From Ruegeria atlantica (GTDB lineage Bacteria; Pseudomonadota; Alphaproteobacteria; Rhodobacterales; Rhodobacteraceae), in assembly GCF_001458195.1 (NCBI RefSeq), contig NZ_CYPU01000039.1:682093-746092 (forward strand): a stretch of 64,000 nt of DNA, read 5' to 3'. Below the pieces are notes generated by a model. It made no database searches and was not told the origin of the DNA. It saw only the letters and a list, made by a program, of their open reading frames with translations. Each line of letters opens with the position of its first letter. Within the stretch, counting starts at the first letter, position 1. Of this stretch, positions 53,938 to 63,400 are shown in pieces. The position numbers and the translations under genes are program-made.

Positions 53938-55331
53938 ACGCCCTCCAGCTTGGCCGCATCGAACCCTGTGCCCGGAACCAGTTCGACCCCATCCTTGCTC
54001 ATTCGTACTTCCAGACCAGCGGCCAGGTAAGCTGCCTTTAGGCGATCGACTTCCGAGAAGTCTTTGCTCTGCATTGCACTCGCCCGCGCATCAGACAATC
54101 TGTCTGCATGAGATGAAAGATCCACCGAAGCCGTATCAGCCCAAGCACCCATTTCTTGCGACAACAGACCAAGTAGCTGAGCACCCGCCAGCAACGAGGC
54201 CGCATCACCATCCGCCGCCAAACGGTGCAACTCCGCCAAAGCACCCGCCGTGTTCAAGTCATCGCTTAGCGCAGAAACGACTGCGGGTGCAGCGCTGGCG
54301 GCGGGCTCGATGCCCGCTGTCAGCGCCCGCCACTTGCGCAGCGTCGCCTCAGCCTCACGGGCCTTTTTCTCAGTCCAGTCCATCGGCTTGCGATAATGCG
54401 TCTGCAGGAAGACAAACCGGATCACCTCGCCCGGCACGCCCTGCTCAAGAAGATCATGCACCGTGAAAAAGTTGCCCAGTGATTTGGACATCTTCTTGCC
54501 TTCAACCTGCAACATCTCATTGTGCAACCAGTACCGCGCGAACTCACCGTGCGGATGGGCGCATTTGCTCTGCGCGATCTCGTTTTCATGGTGCGGGAAC
54601 ATCAGGTCGTTTCCGCCACCGTGAATATCAAAGCTCTCGCCCAGCAGTTCATAGCTCATGGCCGAGCATTCGATGTGCCAACCCGGACGACCACGGCCCC
54701 AAGGGCTGTCCCACCCCGGCAACTCATCGGTCGAGGGCTTCCACAGCACGAAATCCATCGGGTTCCGCTTGTATGGCGCAACCTCAACCCGGGCACCGGC
54801 GATCATGTCATCCACCGACCGACCAGACAAAGCGCCGTAGTGTTCCTTCCAGCTGTCAACCGCGAACAGAACGTGCCCTTCGGCTGCGTAGGCGTGCCCC
54901 TTCGCGATCAAATCCTCAATCATTGCAACCATTTGCGCGATGTATTGAGTCGCACGCGGCATCTCGTCGGGCTCAAGCGCGCCCAACGCGCCCATGTCAT
55001 GCAGATACCAGCCGATGGTTTCATCCGATCGTTCCTGCACCAACTGCTCCAGTGTGCCCTCAGCGCCCGCTTTCTGTCGCGCCAGCGCGGTCGCGTTGAT
55101 CTTGTCATCCACGTCGGTGAAATTGCGTACATAGGTCACGTGATCCGCGCCGTAGACATGGCGCAGCAACCGATAGAGCACGTCAAACACCACCACGGGC
55201 CTCGCATTGCCAAGATGGGCGCGATCATAAACCGTGGGTCCGCAGACATACATCCGCACGTTATCGGCGCTGATCGGAACGAAATCTTCTTTCGCCCGTG
55301 TCCCTGTGTTGTGCAGTTTGATCGTCGTCAT
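53934..55331 (-). CDS. cysS: cysteinyl-tRNA synthetase
   Basis: CysS charges tRNA-Cys. The 465-residue class I synthetase has the N-terminal zinc Cys and signature [26 protein letters not shown] (Cys30, HLGN at 39-42), the [42 protein letters not shown] segment, and KKMSKSLGN. Length and order match. The ATG at 55331 has a GGAG site; the frame extends to 55382 without one. First gene of a cysS-cimA-phytoene-synthase-like operon with overlapping genes. Confidence 0.96.
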   Translation of the reverse strand: MTTIKLHNTGTRAKEDFVPISADNVRMYVCGPTVYDRAHLGNARPVVVFDVLYRLLRHVYGADHVTYVRNFTDVDDKINATALARQKAGAEGTLEQLVQERSDETIGWYLHDMGALGALEPDEMPRATQYIAQMVAMIEDLIAKGHAYAAEGHVLFAVDSWKEHYGALSGRSVDDMIAGARVEVAPYKRNPMDFVLWKPSTDELPGWDSPWGRGRPGWHIECSAMSYELLGESFDIHGGGNDLMFPHHENEIAQSKCAHPHGEFARYWLHNEMLQVEGKKMSKSLGNFFTVHDLLEQGVPGEVIRFVFLQTHYRKPMDWTEKKAREAEATLRKWRALTAGIEPAASAAPAVVSALSDDLNTAGALAELHRLAADGDAASLLAGAQLLGLLSQEMGAWADTASVDLSSHADRLSDARASAMQSKDFSEVDRLKAAYLAAGLEVRMSKDGVELVPGTGFDAAKLEGV

Positions 55332-55546
55332 CGGTCGGCTCCTAAAGACAGCAAATGCTTGCGCTTGGCGCGGGCTTAGCAACTTGTCTCAGGGATGAAA
55401 ACGAAAGAAACCGGCCCGCTTGATAAATCAGCAGGTAATGCAGCAGATAATGATGCAGGTCATACGGTTCATTTCCTTCCCCTAGCATGGACAACGCGTT
55501 CAGCCAAGACTTGAGTTCAATCTCAAGGTGACGCACCCTTGCGACC

Positions 55547-55891
55547 ATGAGCCGAGAATTTGTCAATTCCATCCGCCGCACGTTTCCAGGCGCTGACCTT
55601 TCCGACCCTTGGGGCGGAGGCCATGATGCCTGGAAGGTTGGCGGCAAGATGTTTGCCTGCATCGGCACCGCCAACGATGGCGTGTCCGTCAAAACGCCTG
55701 ATATCGCGACAGCTCAGATGCTGATCGAAGCAGGCGTCGGTACCAAAGCGCCCTATTTTCATCGCAGCTGGATCCGCCTGCCGTTTGGCTGTGACGAGGA
55801 TGAGATGCGTCATCGGCTGGCCACATCCTACGATCTGGTGCGGTCTTCCCTGACGAAAAAAGTGCAGTCCACTTTGCCCCCACGAAGCTGA
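55547..55891 (+). CDS. MmcQ/YjbR-family protein
   Basis: The 114-residue protein has the CyaY-like YjbR fold: FPGADLSDPWGGGHDAWKVGGKMFACIGTANDGVSVKTPD (about 13-52), then YFHRSWIRLPFGCDEDEMRHRLATSYDLVRSSL. Members are often labelled DNA-binding, and function is poorly known. It reads 216 bp from the divergent cysS start, with no obvious control element seen in between, and is followed 58 bp later by an aminotransferase gene on the same strand. Confidence 0.83.
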   Translation: MSREFVNSIRRTFPGADLSDPWGGGHDAWKVGGKMFACIGTANDGVSVKTPDIATAQMLIEAGVGTKAPYFHRSWIRLPFGCDEDEMRHRLATSYDLVRSSLTKKVQSTLPPRS

Positions 55892-55949
55892 TTGACATTT
55901 TCCAATGCCTCTGGCCCATTCTGCGCTGAAGACAAGATCGGAGCGTGCC

Positions 55950-57137
55950 ATGAAACTGTCGCAGCGTATCACTCATCTGACCGGAGGTGGCAGTGATGGG
56001 TGGGATGTATTTTACCGTGCGCGCCGAATGATTAGCGAAGGGCACGTCATTACTGAACTCACCATTGGTGAGCATGACATTCGCACACATCCGACCATTC
56101 TGGATGCCATGGATCTATCGGCACGTCAGGGAAACACCGGCTACGCTGTGGTGCCCGGGTCGGATTTGCTGCGCGATACCGTTGCGGCGCGCATTCAGGC
56201 CCGCACTGGTCAGAAGACCTCGCGCAACAACGTGCTGATCACCCCGGGCGGCCAATCTGCCTTGTTCGCTGCACACGTGGCGGTGTGCGATCCCGGTGAT
56301 GTCGGTCTGTATCTCGATCCCTACTACGCGACTTACCCCGGCACGATCCGGGGCGCCGGTGTGACAGCCCGGGCGATCCAGACCACCGCCGAGGATGCAT
56401 TCCAGCCGCGCGCGCAGCAGATCGATGCGGCGGCAGATGGTGCGGTTTCGCTGTTGATCAACAGCCCGAACAACCCCACTGGTGTCGTATATTCCCGCGA
56501 GACGCTGTACGGTATCGCAGATGTTTGCCGTGCCCGCAACCTGTGGCTGATCTCGGATGAGGTTTATGACACGCAGGTCTGGGAAGGTGAGCATATCTCA
56601 CCACGTACCCTGCCCGGAATGGCCGAGCGTACTTTGGTCGTTGGTTCGATGTCCAAGTCGCATGCGATGACCGGGTCCCGATGCGGTTGGGTGGTCGGCC
56701 CCGCGGAGGTGATCGCCCATCTCATCAATCTGGCTACGCACACAACTTACGGCGTGCCCGGGTTCATTCAGGACGCCGCCAGTTTTGCTTTGAGCGCGAG
56801 TCATGATCTTGAAGAGGAAATCGCCGCTCCGTTCCGGCGTCGTCGCGCGTTGGCGGTCGAGATTCTTGCCACCCAGAACACCATTGGCCTCGTGCCGGCA
56901 CAGGGTGCGATGTACCTGATGCTGGACATCCGCGCAGTGGGGCTAAGCGGTGAGGCATTCGCCAACGCATTGCTGGATACACACGCAATTGCCGTCATGC
57001 CCGGTGAAAGTTTTGGCACAGCGGCGGCAGGACACGTGCGCGTTGCGATGACAATTGATGACGACCGCTTTGCTGCAGCACTCAGAACTATTTGCAATTT
57101 CGCCGCCGCCCTGGCGGAAAGTCACGCGGCAGAATAG
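55950..57137 (+). CDS. class I/II PLP-dependent aminotransferase (arginine:pyruvate-like)
   Basis: The 395-residue protein has the fold-type I aminotransferase landmarks: SPNNPTGVVYSRETL (about 172-186), ISDEVYDTQVW with PLP-contacting Asp203, and SMSKSHAMTGSRCGW with the Schiff-base Lys236, plus an Arg-containing GHVRVAMTIDDDRF near the end. It is similar to arginine:pyruvate transaminase-like enzymes, but an aspartate or other role is possible. The ATG at 55950 follows GGAG by 7 bases. It converges with the outer-membrane protein gene. Confidence 0.87.
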   Translation: MKLSQRITHLTGGGSDGWDVFYRARRMISEGHVITELTIGEHDIRTHPTILDAMDLSARQGNTGYAVVPGSDLLRDTVAARIQARTGQKTSRNNVLITPGGQSALFAAHVAVCDPGDVGLYLDPYYATYPGTIRGAGVTARAIQTTAEDAFQPRAQQIDAAADGAVSLLINSPNNPTGVVYSRETLYGIADVCRARNLWLISDEVYDTQVWEGEHISPRTLPGMAERTLVVGSMSKSHAMTGSRCGWVVGPAEVIAHLINLATHTTYGVPGFIQDAASFALSASHDLEEEIAAPFRRRRALAVEILATQNTIGLVPAQGAMYLMLDIRAVGLSGEAFANALLDTHAIAVMPGESFGTAAAGHVRVAMTIDDDRFAAALRTICNFAAALAESHAAE

Positions 57138-57143
57138 ACGGCC

Positions 57144-57659
57144 TTAAAACCGGAAAGTTGTACGCAGGTTGAACACGTTGGCGTCAATATCGCCCTGACT
57201 TCGTGTGACGTCGCTAAAATCCTGACGCAAGGCCTCACCGCTGATGACGAAACTGTCGCCGATGGGATAGGCAATTCCGATGCCGTACACTGCAGCGGTG
57301 TCATTTTCCGGTGACGCATCCAATCGGGCCGCGCCCACGACGACATAGCCCAAGGCCGGTCCGAAATCATAACCACCGCGCAACTTAAGGCGGGTCAGAC
57401 TGTCCACGCTGCCTTCACCCTGCCCCAGATCCAGAGAAAGTCGATTGTATTCCAGCTCACCGCCAAGAACGAAATTCCCGAAGTCATGATCATAACCGAC
57501 AAGCGGGCCAAAAGTCGTGTCGTTTCCGCCAGAGTTATTTGGGCCATCTACATCCGCATAGCCAAAGCTGAAGCCCGCATACGCCCCCGTCCAATCCTCT
57601 GCATACACCGGTGCAATGCCGATTGTCAGGCAGGTGGTCATGAGGGCCATCAGGGCTTT
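57144..57659 (-). CDS. small outer-membrane beta-barrel protein
   Basis: The 171-residue protein has a signal peptide (MKALMALMTTCLTIGIAPVYA) and alternating hydrophobic beta strands ending in an aromatic residue (NLRTTFRF), the C-terminal signature for outer-membrane insertion. Segments such as WTGAYAGFSFGYADVDG and LTRLKLRGGYDFGPALGYVVVG fit the OmpW/Omp25-like barrel group. The start is set by a GGAGAGG site. It probably acts as a small porin or structural protein. Confidence 0.83.
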   Translation of the reverse strand, partial: KALMALMTTCLTIGIAPVYAEDWTGAYAGFSFGYADVDGPNNSGGNDTTFGPLVGYDHDFGNFVLGGELEYNRLSLDLGQGEGSVDSLTRLKLRGGYDFGPALGYVVVGAARLDASPENDTAAVYGIGIAYPIGDSFVISGEALRQDFSDVTRSQGDIDANVFNLRTTFRF

Positions 57660-58078
57660 CATCAACCTCTCCAAAATTCCTTGCAGCGCGCCCACAACCG
57701 ATGGGATTCATCACATAAAACTTGGTCTGCAATCGTCAAAAATCCATTGAGATCACGGACCAATCTTAAATAAGTGATAGAAGCTTAACAGATTTTCCCA
57801 CATTCGGGAAAAAACTTTACCCCACGGCAAGAACGTGATGCCGACAAGGCACAACACTTCGTTTTTGGCCCCTCAGGTCGCAAACAGGACAGATTGCGCG
57901 CCGTCGTATTGAGAGAGTTTGCATCACCAATTGAGGACCCGCATGCAAAGTGACGTTTGGAAGATTCGCCTGATCAGCCGTACCATTGGTGCGGATCGCG
58001 GGCGTGCCGCGCGTGGGCGGCCGGTTGTGGTCTGAGTACACTCACCTTGAACGTACTTTTTCGACCGGACCTTAAATT
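57660..58078. other. gene-free divergent promoter region upstream of the MttB-like gene
   Basis: About 420 bp between the outer-membrane barrel gene and the MttB-family gene. An inverted repeat TTTTCCC-N6-GGGAAAA (57793-57812) is a candidate operator. A 30-codon frame at 57943-58035 exists but has no ribosome site or recognisable sequence. No RNA gene was recognised. Confidence 0.45.
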
Positions 58079-59623
58079 ATGAACGAACAAACCCGAAATT
58101 CATCGCGCAGCGGCGGTCGTGCCGCGCGCCGTGCGGCCCGTGCCACAGCGCTGCCCGAACATCTGCGCCCGATCCGCCCCGGCATGGAGGGCGGCATGCT
58201 GAAGGTGCTAACCCCGGCGCAGATCGAGCGTATCCACCAAGCCGCGCTGACCGCGCTGGAAACCATTGGTCTGGCGGACGCCCCACAGAGCGGGATCGAC
58301 TATCTTGTCGGCGCTGGCTGTATCTTGGGTGACGACGGGCGTATCCGCTTCCCCCGCGCCTTGGTCGAAGACACAATCGCCAAGGCCAATCGCTCTGTCA
58401 CCTTGCATTCAAGGGATGGCAACTCCGATCTGGAACTGTCGGGCAACCGCGTCCACTTTGGTACTGCCGGCGCGGCTGTCAGCATGGTTGATGTTCACGG
58501 GCAGGAATACCGGGATTCGACCCTTCAAGACCTGCACGACGCGTCCCGAATCTGTGAACAACTTGAAAACATTCACTTTGTTCAGCGCCCAATGGTGTGC
58601 CGCGACATCGCCGACAACCTCGAGATGGATTTGAACACGGTCTACGCCACCACGTCCGGAACGTTCAAACATATCGGCACGTCCTTCACCGAACCCAGCC
58701 ATGTTGCCCCCGCGATTGAGATGCTGCACATGATCGCTGGTGGAGAGGATAAGTGGCGTGAGCGGCCCTTTATGTCGAACTCGAACTGCTTCGTAGTTCC
58801 GCCGATGAAATTCGCAACCGAAAGCTGCGAAGTCATGGAGGAATGCATCAAAGCGGGCATGCCCGTTTTGCTGCTGTCGGCCGGAATGGCCGGCGCCACC
58901 GCGCCTTCGACAATTGCCGGTGCTATCGCGCAGGCCACCGCGGAATGCCTGGCCGGGTTGGTTTATGTAAACGCCGTAAGTCCCGGCGCTCCCGCGATAT
59001 TTGGCACTTGGCCTTTTGGCCTTGATCTGCGCACAGGTGCGATGTCCATCGGGTCTGGCGAACAAGCGCTCCTGACAGCGGGCTGCGCCCAAATGCACCA
59101 CTTCTACGACTTGCCGGGCGGCGCGGCCGCCGGTGCATCGGATGCGAAACTGCCCGACATGCAAGCCGGGTGGGAGCAGATGTGTTCGAACGTCATGGCC
59201 GGGCTTTCGGGTTTGAACATGGTGTATGAGTCCGCAGGCATGCATGCCTCGCTGCTGGGATTCTGCCATGAAAGCCTGATCCTTAGCGATGATTTAATCG
59301 GGCAAGCGCAACGCTGTGTTCGCGGTATCGAAGTGACGGACGAAACGCTGGCACTGGATCAGATGGCCGAAGTCTGTATCGGCGGACCCGGTCACTATCT
59401 GGGAACCGATGCAACGCTGAGCCGCATGCAGGCGGACTATGTCTACCCGACTTTCGGCGACCGGTCCTCTCCGAAGGAATGGGTTGAAATTGGCAAGCCC
59501 GATTTGATCGAAAAGGCGGTGAAGCGGAAGGAAGAGATTCTCTCGACGCCGTCTCCGGCCAGATTCGATCCGCTTTTGGATGCCGAACTGCGCGGAAGGT
59601 TTAACATTTACTTGCCGGCGTAA
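58079..59623 (+). CDS. MttB-superfamily (non-pyrrolysine) quaternary-amine:corrinoid methyltransferase
   Basis: Members transfer a methyl group from quaternary amines such as glycine betaine or proline betaine to a corrinoid protein; the pyrrolysine-containing archaeal members use trimethylamine. This 514-residue protein has no in-frame TAG and therefore no pyrrolysine. The barrel is complete from LTPAQIERIHQAALTALETIGLADAP (about 42-67) to LLDAELRGRFNIYLPA, with FMSNSNCFVVPPMKFATESCEVMEECIKAGMPVLLLSAGMAGATAPSTIAGAIAQATAECLAGLVYVNAVSPGAP (about 231-305). The N-terminus is unusual: SSRSGGRAARRAARATALP. No corrinoid-binding protein gene is adjacent. A hairpin follows. Confidence 0.9.
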   Translation: MNEQTRNSSRSGGRAARRAARATALPEHLRPIRPGMEGGMLKVLTPAQIERIHQAALTALETIGLADAPQSGIDYLVGAGCILGDDGRIRFPRALVEDTIAKANRSVTLHSRDGNSDLELSGNRVHFGTAGAAVSMVDVHGQEYRDSTLQDLHDASRICEQLENIHFVQRPMVCRDIADNLEMDLNTVYATTSGTFKHIGTSFTEPSHVAPAIEMLHMIAGGEDKWRERPFMSNSNCFVVPPMKFATESCEVMEECIKAGMPVLLLSAGMAGATAPSTIAGAIAQATAECLAGLVYVNAVSPGAPAIFGTWPFGLDLRTGAMSIGSGEQALLTAGCAQMHHFYDLPGGAAAGASDAKLPDMQAGWEQMCSNVMAGLSGLNMVYESAGMHASLLGFCHESLILSDDLIGQAQRCVRGIEVTDETLALDQMAEVCIGGPGHYLGTDATLSRMQADYVYPTFGDRSSPKEWVEIGKPDLIEKAVKRKEEILSTPSPARFDPLLDAELRGRFNIYLPA

Positions 59624-59636
59624 CCCGTTGAAATAT

Positions 59637-59662
59637 GGCGGCCCGTGGGCGTACGGGCCGCC
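59637..59662. terminator. GC-rich hairpin between the MttB-like and EF-hand genes
   Basis: GGCGGCCCGT and ACGGGCCGCC make a perfect 10-bp stem with a 6-base loop, 13 bp after the MttB-like stop and 15 bp from the convergent EF-hand stop. The flanking T run is weak on both strands; a shared bidirectional terminator is likely. Confidence 0.6.
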
Positions 59663-59677
59663 GATGCCTTCGCGGGA

Positions 59678-59923
59678 TTAACCGTTGCTGGGCGGTAGCA
59701 ACCCTGCTTCCTGCGCGATGGCAATTTCATCTGAGTCCAGCGACCCGTCGCCGTTAGCGTCCATCGCCGAGAAACCATCGGCATCAACCTCGGGCAGAAC
59801 GGCCTGAACTTCTTCTATGGTCAGAACTCCGTCGCCGTTGGTGTCCGCCGAGGACTGCGCAGCAGCCATCGCCGGCAGGCCCAATACGAATGCGGAAATG
59901 ATTGCCAGGTTTTGCGGTTTCAT
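59678..59923 (-). CDS. small secreted EF-hand protein
   Basis: An 81-residue protein with signal peptide (through about residue 22, MAAAQ) and two EF-hand calcium loops: DTNGDGVLTIEE (about 27-38) and DANGDGSLDSDE (about 55-66), both with intact Asp/Asn/Glu ligands. It is presumably a periplasmic calcium-binding protein. It faces the MttB-like gene across a hairpin. Function beyond Ca2+ binding is unknown. Confidence 0.85.
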   Translation of the reverse strand: MKPQNLAIISAFVLGLPAMAAAQSSADTNGDGVLTIEEVQAVLPEVDADGFSAMDANGDGSLDSDEIAIAQEAGLLPPSNG

Positions 59924-60171
59924 TGTGATGCCTCCTAAGTGGTATTTGTGTGTGTTTTCGTCCGGACAGGCACCACAGACAACAAATCAATGAACGTCGT
60001 CACCCCAACCCGGCAACACGTCCTGTTTCGCGCCATTCTCCGCGTGTTTGTCCGAGTCGCGTCTGCAATCAACCGCTGGGCGAAACGTACAATCCACGTT
60101 TCGGCGGTTCTTGCCCGATGCGCCTGTGCCGTTCCGGCAAGGCCCTGCCTAAATCACCGACTCGGAGGTGC
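59924..60171. other. gene-free stretch upstream of the EF-hand gene
   Basis: About 250 bases with only short, unconvincing frames. It should include the EF-hand promoter. No tRNA or riboswitch signature was recognised. Confidence 0.4.
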
Positions 60172-60196
60172 AAAAAGAAAGGGGGCCGAAGCCCCC
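60172..60196 (-). terminator. rho-independent terminator on the minus strand beyond nrdJ
   Basis: GGGGGC and GCCCCC with a TTCG-type tetraloop are followed on the minus strand by a run of TTTCTTTTT. It lies about 270 bp downstream of the nrdJ stop, so it would terminate either a long nrdJ 3' UTR or a separate RNA made from 60200-60468. Confidence 0.85.
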
Positions 60197-60199
60197 TGT

Positions 60200-60468
60200 C
60201 AGTTTCGCCATCCAGGCTCCATTCGTTGACCGCCCGGTGTTTTGTTTGCCTGCGGCCTGGACGTCGCATGGGACGAGCGCACCCGTCCCGTGAGAGAGTG
60301 GGAAAGAGCAAATATTCCGCCCCACCCTGTTCCCGGTCGACACGGGCATGTCGACCGAGTGGACCAAGGCGTATTTGGTAAGTCTCAACGCCTTGCTCCG
60401 TGTTCGTCGGGATCGGACATCCGAGGGGAAACCCTGATCCCTACACCCCGCCTGACGGGGCGTTTTCC
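60200..60468. ncRNA. candidate structured RNA beside nrdJ, strand unresolved
   Basis: This gene-free 270-bp interval is dense in hairpins: GGGACG/CGTCCC (60270-60288), GGTCGACA/TGTCGACC (60335-60356), CAAGGCG/CGCCTTG (60365-60395), and an outer stem GGGATC/GATCCC (60409-60441) enclosing CGGA-CA-TCCG and a GNRA-type GGGGAAACCC hairpin. Terminator-like hairpins flank it: 60172-60196 on the minus strand and 60446-60466 with a T4 run on the plus strand. I recognise no known family. It could be an independent small RNA or a structured nrdJ 3' UTR. Confidence 0.4.
60446..60466 (+). terminator. terminator-like hairpin on the plus strand at the nrdJ stop
   Basis: CCCCG-CCTGA-CGGGG followed by CGTTTT reads as an intrinsic terminator on the plus strand, ending 3 bp before the convergent nrdJ stop. 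It supports a plus-strand transcript from 60200-60450. Confidence 0.5.
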
Positions 60469-63400
60469 TTAGCTACACCCGCTGGTTGCGCCGCAGGTGT
60501 TGCACTTCATGCAGGTGCCATTGCGCACCAGCGTGTAATTTCCACATTCGCCGCAAGGATCGCCCTCGTACCCCTGCATCTTGGCCTTGGTCCGTGCGTC
60601 CATCCCCGTGGCAACGGCAGTTTCCGCAACCGGAGCTTCAAATTGCGCGGCCGGTTCTGCCATGCCGTTCACTTCCGGTTGGCCGCCGTTGAACACCACC
60701 AGATCCTGCGGCAGACGTTTGCGCAGATATCCGGTCGAGCTGATTTGTTTCAACACCTCCAAAGACTTGGACGCGGCGCTGTCGCTGATTTCAGATACGT
60801 TGGACAGACCATCTTCCTCGCCGCGGCCCAGATCATCAAATGTGGCACCTTCGGGTTTCACATGGGCCAGATCGGTGCGGTCCAGATAGGACACGGCAAG
60901 TTCGCGGAAGATGTAATCCAGGATCGACGTCGCGTTCTTGATCGAGTCGTTGCCCTGCACCATTCCCGCCGGTTCGAACTTGGTGAAGGTAAAGGCGTCG
61001 ACAAATTCTTCCAGCGGCACTCCGTATTGCAGGCCAACCGACACTGCGATGGCAAAGTTGTTCATCATCGCCCGGAAGCCAGCGCCTTCCTTATGCATGT
61101 CGATGAAGATTTCGCCCAGCTTGCCGTCTTCGAACTCACCCGTCCGCAGATAGACCTTGTGGCCACCGACGATCGCTTTCTGGGTGTAACCCTTGCGGCG
61201 ATGCGGCAGTTTCTCACGATGGCTGCGGATGATTTCCTTGACGACGACCTTCTCAATAACCTTTTCGGCGAGAACGACGGATTTTTCATGGGCCGTGCCG
61301 CTTTCCAGAACCTCTGCCGCCTCGTCATCGTCCTCGACCAGTGCGGCTGCCAGCGGCTGCGACAGTTTCGAACCGTCACGGTATAGCGCATTGGCCTTCA
61401 CACCGAGCGACCAGCTGAGTTCATAAGCCTTCTGGCAATCCTCGATGGTCGCGTCATTCGGCATGTTGATCGTTTTGCTTATCGCACCCGAGATGAAGCT
61501 TTGGGCTGCGGCCATCATGGTGATGTGGCTATCAACCCCTAGGAAACGCTTACCTTTCTTGCCGCACGGGTTGGCGCAGTCGAAGATCGAATAGTGCTCT
61601 TCCTTCAGGTGCGGCGCGCCTTCCAGCGTCATGGTTCCGCAGACATGGTCGTTGGCCGCGTCGATATCCGCCTTGGTAAAGCCCAGATGGCGCAGCAGAT
61701 CGAAGGTCGGATCATTTAGCTTGGTCGCCGGGATGCCCAGAACGCCGGTGCAGAAATCCTCGCCCAGTGTCCACTGGTTGAACACGAACCGGATATCAAA
61801 GGCGCTTTCCAGTGCGGCATCCACCTTGGCCAGCTCATTTGGGCCAAACCCGTGACCCGTCAGCGAGGTGTGGTTAATCCCCGGCGCGTTGCCGATGGTG
61901 CCGTGACCAACCGCGTAACCCACGATCTCTTCAATCTGAGACGAGGAATAGCCCTGCTTTTCCAGCGCCGACGGCACCGAGCGGTTGATAATCTTGAAGT
62001 AACCGCCACCCGCGAGCTTTTTGAACTTCACCAGAGCAAAGTCGGGCTCGATCCCGGTCGTGTCACAATCCATCACCAGACCAATGGTGCCGGTGGGCGC
62101 AATCACCGTGGCTTGCGCGTTACGATAGCCGTTCTTTTCGCCAAGGCTCAGCGCCTCGTCCCAAGCCGACATCGCCAGATCGACCAGACGCTTGTCCGGG
62201 CAGTTGCCATGGTCCAGAGGCACCGGCTTCACGGCCAGTTTCTCATACCCATCGGTCACACCTTGCGAAGCGCGGCGGTGGTTACGGATGACGCGCAGCA
62301 TATTGTCTGCGTTGCGCTCATAGCCCTTGAAGGGTCCAAGCCCTCCGGCAATCTCGGCCGAAGTGGCATAGGCCACGCCGGTCATGATCGCGGTCAGCGC
62401 GCCACAGATCGCCCGACCCTCATCCGAGTCGTAGCTGTAGCCCATGTTCATCAGCAGACCGCCGATGTTGGCATAGCCCAGACCCAATGTGCGAAAATCA
62501 TAGGACAGTTGCGCGATTTCCTTGGATGGGAACTGCGCCATCGTGACCGAGATTTCCAGCGTCAGGGTCCACAGGCGCGAGGCGTGCATGTAGTCTTCCG
62601 CCTGGAACTCACCATCCTTGAGGAAGGTCAGCAGGTTCATCGACGCCAGATTACAAGCTGTGTCATCAAGGAACATGTATTCCGAGCACGGGTTCGAACC
62701 GCGAATCTCACCATCTTTGGGGCATGTGTGCCATTCATTGACGGTGTCGTGGAACTGAATGCCGGGATCGGCACAAGCCCATGCGGCGTGGCCGACTTTT
62801 TCCCAAAGGTCGCGTGCCTTGACTGTCTTGGCAACTTTGCCATCGGTGCGGTTGATCAGTTCCCAATCGGCATCTTTCTCAACTGCGGTCAGAAATGCAT
62901 TGGTCACGCGGATCGAATTGTTCGAGTTCTGACCCGAGACCGAGCTATAGGCTTCCGAATCCCAGTCCGTATCGTAAGTCGGGAACTCAATGCTGTCGTG
63001 ACCCTGCTTGGCATAGTCCAGAACGCGCTTGATGTAAGTTTCTGGGATCGCGACCTTTTTGGCTTCGCGAACCGCGTCCTTCAGGGCATCATTCTTCTTG
63101 GGATTATACGCGTCGTCTTGCGCGCCGTCCCATGTGCGGATGGCCTCGAAAATGCCGTTCAGCATCTTCTCGTGCATCTTCGATCCGGCTACGATCGAGG
63201 CCACCTTCTGCTCTTCGATCACCTTCCACTCGATGAATTTCTCGATGTCAGGGTGATCAGCATCGACGATTACCATCTTTGCTGCTCGACGGGTTGTTCC
63301 GCCTGATTTGATCGCGCCGGCGGCGCGGTCGCCGATCTTGAGAAAGCCCATGAGGCCCGAGGACTTGCCGCCACCCGACAGCGCCTCGCCTTCAGCGCGC

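Noticed and set aside
57943..58035. 30-codon frame upstream of the MttB-like gene
   Set aside because: No ribosome site, Arg-rich low-complexity end and no membrane or signal features; it is likely chance.
58079..59623. Pyrrolysine-containing trimethylamine methyltransferase
   Set aside because: There is no in-frame TAG in the gene and no pyrrolysine genes in the window, so trimethylamine specificity should not be assumed.
60200..60468. Cobalamin riboswitch associated with nrdJ
   Set aside because: The interval is downstream of nrdJ, and although a GGGAA-GGTG-like patch occurs on the minus strand, no B12 box or conserved core follows. A real nrdJ riboswitch would lie beyond the right edge.
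61852..63306. 484-codon open frame antisense to nrdJ
   Set aside because: It lies entirely within the conserved nrdJ gene and shows no recognisable protein features.
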